From NCBI GenBank assembly GCA_014843695.1, contig CM026400.1, forward strand, positions 44,236,126-44,300,125: a DNA stretch of 64,000 nucleotides, in the 5' to 3' direction. Origin of the DNA: Archivesica marissinica. Its lineage: Eukaryota > Mollusca > Bivalvia > Venerida > Vesicomyidae. Positions 45,601 to 57,438 of this stretch are shown here, one piece after another; position 1 is the stretch's first letter, and the number at the start of each line of letters is the position of its first letter. The notes under the pieces were generated by a model. It had not been told where the DNA came from, ran no database searches, and saw only the letters and a program-made list of their open reading frames with translations. The position numbers and the translations under genes were made by a program.

Positions 45601-47525
45601 CGAACTTTCGTTTTGTTTTAATTTAAATAAAATACTCTCATGCCATACTCTTTCAAAAGCTTTTGATATGTCACAAAATACCACACATGTTGCCTTTTTA
45701 AATAGCTCCTATGATCGCTCGTTGAAAGAAACATTCTATTCCTTTTCTATTCTACCAAACTTGGCAGGTCGATATTATTGGAAACCAAGAAATGTTGTTT
45801 TGAGGGTTTAAAGTCGTAAGCGCTTAAGTCATATGGGGACTTTCCAACTACTATTTGAGGAAGATGACCAATGGTGCTCATCTGAGCAATATTTCAGGCT
45901 TGAACGGGCACATGGGTAGAACCACTGACCTTCCACAAGCCATTTGGATAGCTTACTATCATGAAATAAGTCCATACCCATAGGACTCGAACCTACAGCG
46001 GTGAGTGGAAAGTGATTTGAAGTCAACGACCTTGCCACTCGTCCACGGAAGCCACTCCTTTAAAGCTACATTACATCGCAACAAGCAATTACAATGCTTT
46101 TTTTTTTCAAGTATAAATGCATTACTACAAATTACTCCGAATACATTCGGACATTAACATTGAATCAATAAACAGTGTTTTTTTGTGGTCTACAAACTTT
46201 CAAACTTGAATATATAGTGGTCATCCATGCTCCTGGATTGCAGTTTGTTTGTCATCGGAGTCAATACTAAACGCGAGATAATGTCTTTTAGAGATAATTT
46301 AACTAAGATTAGTCTACAAATAAATGTACACAGGCACAAATGTGAGATATAGCAGTAAATCTGTACCATAAAGCGTGTTATTCGGGATATAGGAGTTGCA
46401 TAACGCATGGATGTCGACCATATTTACATTATTTTGTTATGTCAATAAACCGCGTATACGACGTTTATTAGTTGAAATACTTGGTGGGAAATTATAACAT
46501 AAATTATAAGACAATACATTCTATAGAAATGTGCATGTTCTCTGATGTAGTGTCGCGTTAAGGGAAACGTACACTAACTTTCATTGTTTAACCTTTACTG
46601 GTTTCAGTGGATATATGCATGTCGAGGAGCTGAAGCTGGAACTCCAGATACCAGGTGATCACGCGATTAACGTTTTCTTCATAACGTCAACTTGGAATAC
46701 AGACACGTTTCGCGGGTTGGCGACGTATCCATGGGAGAAAAATGTTTATTCTACGATGGGTAATCTTTTACTTCATTAGCAAGAAGGATATATTTTATAT
46801 TATGTGTGTTTTTACGTTTATTGATCGTCGCTACCGGTTACCCATATGAGCGACGCCTCCTGAAGAGATTAGTCAATTTGGAGTTTTGGAGGATAGTGCA
46901 ATGATACAGATAGAGACCTATTCCAGAGTATCCTCTGGTTCTTGCACATGCACGGTGTAAAGCGCTAACACGAGACCTCGGTTTAAAGTCCCATACGGTT
47001 AATTGTATTAGGGTCAGACGGGGGATCGAACCTGCGAACCCTGGATTACCAGTCCAGCGTGTTAACAAGTGTACTAAAGATCCGTCTTTTAACTAACCTA
47101 GTCAAAATAAGATCATATATTTTTCAATAATGTTCAAGTACATTAAAATGTTGAAAAAGGATGGATTTCCTTATTGCAAAACGTGTGTAATGCTGATTCT
47201 GTAACTAGTACAAGTGTAGTATATCAACTTTTCTTAGAAAATGTGAAGGTTTTGAACAGGAATACACCCTTAACAAATACAGCTTTATTACGATTTAACA
47301 TTTGTATACATATATGTAAATGCAACATTTTAACGTGTGATGTACAGTTTTAGTGTTTTATAAATCTGTATTTTTTAAATTGAAAGTAAATTTTTTAGAT
47401 GCTGTTATATTATATCTTAGCTTGTCTCTTATAACTCAAACATGAGTGGTTTTGTACATTGTTTTAATATTACTGTTTTAATATGGTGTGTATGCTTGTA
47501 CAAAAATGAGACGTTAATAAACATG

Positions 47526-47563
<38 letters not shown>

Positions 47564-49370
47564 CATAGCATACATACACGTGTGTAACATAGTAGCAGGG
47601 TCACAACACACGATACATATGTATGTACATGTATAACTTCTGATCTTGTGGAAGTCGTGATAGCGTCATTTCACGACGGTCCGTGATTCTAAATCAATGA
47701 CCACGAAAGGCGACAGCAATTTACCATGAGGATAAAAACCAAAACAGTCCGAGTGTTTGGAACATGTTTCCGGTAGAGAAATGTATTGTACAATGATTGC
47801 GAAACAAGATTTAACAACCTATATTAAATACAGTGGATGCGCGTTCGCTTCCGGTGCGAAAGGTCCGGGGTTCGAGCCCCGCTGGAGCCGTTACGATTGT
47901 GCCCTTAGGCAAGGCATTTAAATTCCACGTTGTCTCTTCTCTCTCCCTCGTGGTGATGGATTCCATCAGGAATTATGTCTTGAGAGTGAATAAAATTAGT
48001 TGTAAGAACTTGTTTCGCAATCGAGCTAAAATAAATTTGCATAAACTAACAATCTATATTAAATACTCTCGTGAAAGCGGAGGAAGCTAAAAACTGCATG
48101 TTTATATTCTAGTAGATATATTCTTCATTCAGGTGGCGTTGTTCTACATGCTGATGTGTTTGCGAATATTGAAAAAGCAAAGGCACTGCTCGTGCACGAG
48201 TTTGGACATGTATTTGGACTGTGGCACGTGCACAGGGGGATATCAGAAATGTCATGTGACGACGCGTGCGCGGAGACACATCCGTCCATGGTGCTTGGTA
48301 ACTATATTGTTAAAGAGTTCGCAAAATAGAATGAAAATAAAAATGACTCAAATATATATTTAGAGACCTAGCAAAATAAAATAAAAATCTTACCATCTAA
48401 GATTTTAACAGTTTACTAACATAAGTTCACCGTTACAAATAGGATTAAGCATACCGTAGAGTTAGCCTTCCTGGTTAAAGTCACTATTTGTAATACTATA
48501 CTAGAGGACATAGGAAACGCATACCTACATTATATACTAGAGGACATAGAAAACGCACACCTACATTATATACTAGAGGACATAGAAAACGCACACCTAT
48601 ATTATATACTAGAGGACATAGAAAACGCACACCTACATTATATGATTATTATTACATGAAAACGAAATACGAAGGATTCCATCAAATATATATCACATCT
48701 TTATTACAAAACACAAACTGAACAACTAAAAATATTCCAAAATGTTTAAAACTATGTATTTATATAGTTATTGTTTTTCATTTAAAACACACATATTCGA
48801 AGTGTGCGTTTTCTATGTCCTCTAGTATAACATTTTTATGTTCTCTAGTATAACGTTTCTATGTCCTCTAGTATAACATTTCTATGTCCTCTAGTATGAC
48901 ATTGCTATGTCCTCTAGTATAACATTTCTATGCCCTCTAGTATAACATTTCTATGTCCTCTAGTATAACATTTCTATGTCCTCTAGTATAACACCATTAC
49001 CATTCGTACGTAATGATAAATGCTCAGACAAAAACGAGATGTATGAGTGACGTAGTATGACCTTCGATGTTTGTATATTACCATTTCCGGAAAGGGGCCT
49101 CTGTGACCGACTGTGTATGGTCGTTGCCTCTCACCGCTGTAGGTTCGAATCCCACTAGGTCTAATACGTTCAAGAGAGGACGCTACTATCCAGTTCTTGT
49201 ACTTTATTTTTAAGTATAGGATATACGCCGAAAACGATCCAATATGTAAAATATTGGACTGTGTGAGACACGTAACGCCGAACACAGTACCAATATGTTA
49301 CATATTGAATCCGTTTGAGGCTTATATCTTACTTAAAACACACAGTTATATGGCATATATAAATAAAGTC

Positions 49371-49410
<40 letters not shown>

Positions 49411-52400
49411 AGAAGAAGATCTTACTAATTATAATTGTTACAATGAGAGTGATTAATATAAGTTGTTAAAACTTGCTTCGCAATCGTTGTAAAATAAATA
49501 AAGTATAAAAAATGTTGTTACTTTCGTACATTTATGCGTAGTATTTAATTAGTTTAATATAATACTCTGGCCTTTGTGTGTTTTACGTTTATTTATCGTC
49601 GCTACCGGTTGCCCATATGAGCGACGCCTCCTGAAGAGATTAGTTATTATAGATTTTGGCGGATAGTGCAATGATACAGACAGAGACCCATTCCAGAATC
49701 TCCTCTTGTTCTTTTACGTGCACGGTGTACAGCACCGACACGAGACCTCGGTTTAACGTCCCATCTGAAAGACTGTTCATTTTATTAGGGTCAGACGAGG
49801 CACCGAACCTGCGATCCCTGGATTACCAGTCCAGCGTGTTACCACTGGACTACAGATCCGTCTGTCAATTTGTCTGTCTGGACTTTTGAAAGCAGTCCAC
49901 TATTAATAATAACGGACTGCAATTATGTATGACGTCACGACAGGTGTTCATCTCCCTTGACAGATTAAGTCCGAATTATTCCGATATGTATATTGGTAAA
50001 TTTAGTTGGAACCCTTTGTTTTTACTGTTGTTCCCTAAACAATAATGTTGCGGTATGATAAATGTAATTTTTATCAAAATCATGTTAATTAATGACATGT
50101 TTTGTATAAATGCAGGTGACATGTGTTCTGATACTAACCCGACCCCTAGAAATAGCTACTGCAGGGACCCACCATACGACTCGCAGCAGAACACGTGTGG
50201 TCACAACAGATTCGAAAACACGCCTTTTACAAACTACATGAGCTACGCAGGTTTGGCTTTCGTGTGCAGTATTCGCTTTACGGATATTGACATAACTTTG
50301 CTTGTATTCAGTTTATTGTGCGTTTTACGTTTATTTATCGTCGCTAACGGATGCCCATATGAGCGACGCCTCCTGAAGAGATTAGTCATTTTCGATTGTT
50401 TGGAGGATAGTGCAATGATACAGACAGAGACCCATTCCAGAGTCTCCTCTGGTTCTTTTACGTGCACGATGTAAAGCACCGACACGAGACCTCGGTTTAA
50501 CGTCCCATCTGAAAGACTGTTAATTTTATTAGGGTCAGACGGGGGATCGAACCTGCGATCCCTGGATTACCAGTCCGCGTGTTACCACTATGAGTGAATG
50601 ATGAGTGAGTGAGTGAGTGAGTAGTGAGTGAGTGAGTGAGTGAGTAGTGGTGAGTGAGTGAGTGAGTGGTGAGTGAGTGAGTGAGTGAGTGAGTGAGTGA
50701 GTGAGTGAGTGGAGTGAGTGAGTGAGTGAGTGAGTGAGTGATGAGTGAGTGAGTGAGTGATGAGTGAGTGGAGGTGAGTGAGTGAGTGAGGAGTGAAGTG
50801 AGTGAGTGAGTGAGTGGTGAGTGAGTGAGTGAGTGAGTGAGTGAGTGATGAGTAGTGAGTGAGTGAGTGAGTGAGTGAGTGAGTGAGTGAGTGAGTGAGT
50901 GAGTGAGTGAGTGAGTGAGTGAGTGAGTGAGTGAGTGAGAAAAAAGAAGGAAAGTGAGAAGAAGCTGATAAGAAGATAAGAGAGGAGAGAATGTATGTCT
51001 CATGCAACAATAATCATTATTAATACTATTATTCAAATCTCTTGCTATCAGATATGTAGGTATGAACATGTGTGTTTTCCTGGTCGGATAACATATTTGC
51101 AGTCTGTTGGGCTATAGATCCGTCTGTGAAATAAGGCATACTGGCAAACAGAAAATATTTGTATGGTTGTTGTTACTGTTGTAATGTGATGAAAAGGATC
51201 TTAAAATATGGTTATGAAATCACCACGGGTGTATAATATCCCATATGATTACATTACTATCTTCAGACGACGCATGTATCGATGAATTTACTCATCAGCA
51301 AGAAGCCCGTATGCATTGCTATCTGGACCTGATCTACCAACCAATGAGAGAAATGAACCAGCCGACCCCTATCCCAGTTTCCCCTAAGGTAATTTTAGCA
51401 TAGGCCCAGTTTTCGAATGACTGTCCACTATCGCTTCGTATGACACAATATAACAAGTCCCTGCTACGATTTCTCTATACGGTCATGATTTATGACAATG
51501 ATAATAACATTGATTCTGCTGATTTTCTATTACCTCCCTTGAGTCCAAATTATTCCGAAATATATATATATTGGTTCTTTTAGTTGAATTGTTTTCTTTC
51601 TTTTTTTATACTTTATTTATTTCACAGCGATTGCGAAGCAAGTTTTAACAACTTATATTAATCACTCTCGTTGGCGCGGATGAAAGCGTATGTGGTCATT
51701 CATGAGGGAGGAAACCGCAGTACCCGGAGAAAAAAACCCACTTGTCTGATCTGGCGACCACCGTACCATCTCACATACTTCCCTGTCCGAGGATCGAACT
51801 CGGGTCGCATTGGTGAGAAACTGCGCTAATCGGACAGCCCTTTGTTTTTACAGTTGTTAAAAGATGTTACGGTAGGATACATGTAATTTTGTCAAAATCA
51901 TGTTAATTAATTGACAACCAACGTATACAGTAAAGTATCCATTGCGGATATGTTGTATCTGTCGAGATTTAATAATCAGAAGATGAGAAAACGGATGAAA
52001 ATGGATAGCATGTTGTGCAAAGGAAACAACGATAAAAACAGAGGAAACAAATTTAGGGGACCAATCTATATGCAGGAGTATTCAGGGGCGGTAACTGACT
52101 AATGTCTATTATAAGTTGTGCGACCTCTACGATACGAGTATTATATGATTGTGGACAGTTATAAATATGCCAGAAACTGAGAGGAGGACAGTTTTCAACA
52201 ATGGACTGCGGGCGGTTGCCATGGGATTATCATATGAAAATGGACAGGTCAATATGCACTAAATATACCTGTAAATATAAATGTTTGTTTGTTTTGTGTG
52301 TGTGTGTTTAAAGTCGCTAAACTTAGGTCATATGGACAGACGGTTCTGTAGTCCAGTGGTAACACGCTGGACTGGTAATCCAGGGATCGCGGGTTCGATC

Positions 52401-55400
52401 CCCCGTCTGACCCTAATAAAATTAAGTCTTTGACATGGGACGTTAAGCCGAGGTCTCGTGTCGGTGCTGTACACCGTGCACGTAAAAGAACCAGAGGAGA
52501 CTCTGGAATGGTTCTCTGTCTGTATCATTGCACTATCCTCCAAAAATATAAAATATAATCTCTTCAGGAGGCGTCGCTCATATGGGCAACCGGTAGCGAC
52601 GATAAATAAATGTAAAACACACACTTAAAAGTCCCGATTAGAACACTGCTTAAAACCTAATTATAACACAGCATTGCGTAATGACGTCATGATACAAGTT
52701 GCGCTGATAATCTGCGCCAAAATGAAAGTAGCAACGTTATTTATTATTGCATGGAGGAAGACCTCTGGTACCCCTCCGAGCGGTAATACATGCACGGACG
52801 CGTGTACCCGGGTAGAACTGCCGACCTACTGCAAGCCAGATGGATGGCATTCCTCACATGTGGAAAATATAAATATACAGTGTACATCCGTTATGTCGAA
52901 TTCAGTCGGACGGAACAAAATACTTCGACATAGCCGACAATTGACGTAACGAAATTCGATATAAACGGAGCCAGTTATATGTACACTGATAGTGTCTGAA
53001 ACGGGACTTTGATTCGACTTCGAGATAACCGGAGAATTCGATCTTGCGACCACTGTACCATCTCACATACTTGCCCCAAGTATCGAACCCGGGTTGCATT
53101 GGTGAGAAGCGAGAGCGCTAACCACTGCGCTAATCGGACAGCCAAATCAGTGAGTTTGATCCGACTTCGATATAACTAGAGAATTCGACATAACCGACTT
53201 TGACATAACGGATGTAGACTGTATTAAGTAAGAAAGATGTAATGTTGATACAATATATATAATACACTTGTGCTTTGCTGTGTAGGTTATTCAGGCAAGT
53301 GCTAAGAGTGTCAATATTGTCTGGTTGAAGCCGTTGGGCCTGGATCGAGGATGCGGCTCCAACAATGCCCTTTATCAATATGCTTCCACAGCGACTGCAT
53401 CACATAATGGAGTTAGATGGGCACCGCACGAGGCGACTGGTAAGTCATGTATTATCACACAGTGTGGTAGGATCGGCGTTATATTGGTGTGTATGAGAAA
53501 TAAATATGCTTAAATAAAAAATATTTAAAAAATTATAGGGCTCGTCCGGGATTCGAACCCGGGACCTCTCGCACCCAAAGCGAGAATCATGCCCCTAGAC
53601 CAACGAGCCACATATAATAAATGGTTTCGTTCACAAGGCTAAATAGAAGCAATACACTTTTATCAGCGCTATTTATAAATCATTTCTCAGTTGCTGTTTA
53701 CTAAAGCCGCGCATAGCTATAACCTACAAGCCATATTACACGTGGTGTTTTATTTATGCATATCCAGATATCATTTCCAATAGAAAATACATAAGTACAC
53801 AATTATTACTTGGAGAATATTACGATAAAACTGAAACGTCAGGCCTAAGCCTATGACCGTTAACATCATCCTAGGTGTTGCCTATAAGATAATTGCTGAT
53901 CTGTTCCTTTTCAAATATGATTTGACTTATAATAGTTAAATTACTATACACAACAGTGAAAACTGAGGGCGGGTTCTAAACAGTAGGACCAGTGGCGTAG
54001 GTAGTGTGATTTTTCAGGGGCCACACTATTTAGTGCGGAGGGGGAGGGTGCACACATATTAATTACATTATTGACTGTTATAACTGTATTTTGTCGCAAT
54101 ATGTATATCATCTTAAAAATAGACTACATTTTATTTTCAGCAACACCAACTAATGCCTGTAACTATATCGTATATTACTGTGCAAGCCATGGGTGTAGCT
54201 AGCCATTTTTAATTTGTAGGCACGAATAATAAATTGAGCACGGGCATGGTGCCGGGGGGTCTCATGACAGTTTTGAATCCTAGGACGTGGATGGCTCACT
54301 CTGACGCATGTTAATGCATCCTATGTTTTAGACGTTCATATTTCGAAATATTCATAGAGGTTACCAATTTGAGTCTTAAATTGCTATACAATGGTGAAAT
54401 AGATTTGCGTAATCTTGCTAACAGACGGACGGACGGACGGACGGACGGACGGACTTCCATGGCTGAACTTCCCAAAATATGGCTGTCCGATTAGCGCAGT
54501 GGTTAGCGCGTTCGCTTCTCACCAATGCAACCCGGGTTTGATCCTCGGACCGGGATGTATGTGAGATGGTACGGTGGTCGCCAGATCGGACAAGTGGGTT
54601 TTCTCCGGGTACTCCTGTTTCCTCCCACTCGAATGACCACATTTACGCTTTCATCCGCGCCAACGAGAGTGATTAATATAAGTTGTCAGAACTTGCTTAA
54701 CAATCGTACTAAAATAAATAAAGTTTAAAAAAAAACAAAAAAAACTTCCCAAAACAATCCGTGAACTTCCACCATAAACTTGCTAAGAGACAGACAGACA
54801 AACCACAAACAACCCGAGGTGAAAACAAAACCTCCAAGCAGAGGTAATAAATACTCGTACCCTTTCCAGGATTCCCTGACGCAGAAACATGTAAGCCTAG
54901 CCGGTATGCGTGGAAACCCTACCATTCCAATATCCACCCAGCGTGTGATTTTGACTCGTGTTGGCTGGAGTTAGGATTTAAGGAACCCGTCGTTCCGAAA
55001 CGGTAAGCGTATCCTTTTATAGTTAGTTAGTTAGTGTGTTTCTTTCAACAACAAATCGTGAACATATTTGTGAGTAGAATATGATAAAAACAGTTTTCAA
55101 AGTTTTTGTTTCAAATCCAGAAGGTCTCAGACCCATGTGGCATACATGTAGGGGCCTACATATACATAAATATGGCGACAGCAATTCACTATGTCAATAT
55201 ATCTAATTAAGTATGTATATTATATGATATAGATATGCAGTACTGTAACCTCCGACTGTACTAGCGTTTATTTTCTACATCCGTTATGTCGAATTCCGTC
55301 GGATCGAACAAAATACTTCGACATATCCGAAAATTGACTTAACGAAATTCGATATAAACAGATCCAGTTATATGTAAAATGATAGTGTTCGAGATAACCG

Positions 55401-57373
55401 GAGAATTCGACATAACCGACTGTGACATAACGGATGTAGACTGTGTGTGTGGTTTTATAACATTGCATTGCATGGCATACATACATGCAAACAACAATAC
55501 ATAGATTGAAACCACAGGCGCTTGGGGTCTGGACAAATGGTTTCAAAACATTATTTTATTTTTTTAAATTTATTTTTTAAGAACATTGTACAGACCCCCA
55601 AGCGTCTGTGATTGAAACCAATAAGTGAGCGTCTGTTGTCGAATAGTCAAGCACAGTGTTACCGTACCATAGCCAGAGGCAAATTTCAACCGAGGCAATC
55701 TAGGGGGGGACGTCCGGGGTAATGTTCCCCCTTAAAATTGTTGGGGCATATAAGCGATTTCCTGCGTTTTCTGATTTAATGAGATTAGACGTATAATTAT
55801 GTACTTTCCATTCAGCCTAGCCTGGGTTCCAGTCTGTCGATTTGTCACTTTTTAGCTTCTGGCAAAATGACATTATCAGAAGTTCAATACGGCCCAATTA
55901 ATAGTCTCGGTGTTAAAATATATTTATTCATTTGACTGACCAGGCAAAATATATCGACGCTTGTTCCGAGCTCTCTAGCAGTCAACATTTTATACAGCAA
56001 AGGAATATTGCTTGCATTTTATTTATTTCATTTTTCTTTGTTCTTTTTGACAATATTTCCTCAGTGTGGCTACAGGCCTGTGCTATACTAACTCGCCTTT
56101 CGTCGATATCACCAGAGCTGCAGTTTCGCTGCCTTTCAGGGACAATTGATGAATGATAATATGTAAGAATGTTGACAGTCGTTTGCGTAGGTTTGAGAAT
56201 TGAGTACTGGTTTTTACCCAGAAAATGTTGCTGGTCTTCTGCCCCACAGTAGATTGATTGTGTACGATAATTACCCCGGAAGTGGACATGTTTGGGGCCT
56301 ACAGATGCCTCTACAGGGTGGAAGGAAGAACATTAGCGAACGGGCCGGGCTACAAGTTCATTACAAAACATTAGTAATCGGGCCTCCCAAGAGAATATGA
56401 AGCGGTTTTGAGATTGAAGAAAAGTCTTTTAACCTCCAGGGCTGGATCACCTACTCTCCTTTTCCAGGAACTTATTGTTCACAGTTCGATAACCCGTGCA
56501 GTATTTATATGCTAACTTACTTCCCCTGATTCAGGACGTGTTCACTAAGCTAGTGACGTCATTATAGGTACAGTGTATCGATTAAGTTTATTTCACGAAT
56601 TATCGCGAAATTTAAAACTAGCGCAAATATATATACAGTGATCTACAGTACATTGAATATGTGCATTGTTTTGTATTTAAGTGGAAGGTTATTTGTATGT
56701 GATGTTTTCTATGAACAGTGTAAGTGTTTGGATAGCCGACATTCGTGAGGACACGGACATATATCTAGAGTTGATAACCATTGATGGAGAGACCGTGGTA
56801 ATAGGCGATGTACCTGCTTACTGCGATATGGAGACCACACTGATGGTGCACACAGACAAACTGATCAACAGAGTACGTTTTATGTAATTACCGTGACGTT
56901 GCTGGTACGTGTTCAGGGTTATATAACGCTTCTCTCAAATCTCCAACTCCATTTGACTTGCAGAAGGTCGGTGGTTCTATCGTGCTAATACTGCTCGAAT
57001 GCGCACTTGTGGTCTTCCTCCTGCGCGAGGTGTGACTTTACGCTCCAAAAGACAAACAAAATCAAACTCAAACTAAAGTGATATTATTGACTGCGTTTGA
57101 GATTTTATCTTGGCCCAACCAATCAGAAATGTTGAGACTGCGTTTGCGATTGGAAGCAAGTTATATAACCAGCAGGCCGATCGCGCTTCTTTGATTACAG
57201 ACGGATATGTAGTCCAGTGGTAACACGCTGGACTGGTAATCCAGGGATCGCAGGTTCGATCCCCCGTCTGACCCTAATAAAATTAACAGTCTTTCAGATG
57301 AGACGTTAAACCGAGGTCTCGTGTCGGTGCTTTACATCGTGCACGTACAAGAACCAGAGGAGACTCTGGAATG

Positions 57374-57438
<65 letters not shown>

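Noticed and set aside
48133..48363. Alternative 76-codon frame over pappalysin exon 4
   Set aside because: It is out of frame; the frame starting at 48135 encodes the zinc-binding motif and fits both neighbours.
50497..51069. 190-codon Ser/Leu/Thr/His frame
   Set aside because: Product of the (TGAG)n tract inside a split SINE.
52337..52410. tRNA-like heads of families A-E as functional tRNA genes
   Set aside because: They are attached to SINE bodies, have mismatched acceptor arms and occur in many diverged copies; only 53538-53609 has a full cloverleaf and terminator.
52674..52949. Cysteine-containing frame between pappalysin exons 6 and 7
   Set aside because: Exons 6 and 7 are contiguous in the family and in phase 0; this frame runs into a MITE and has no convincing splice sites.
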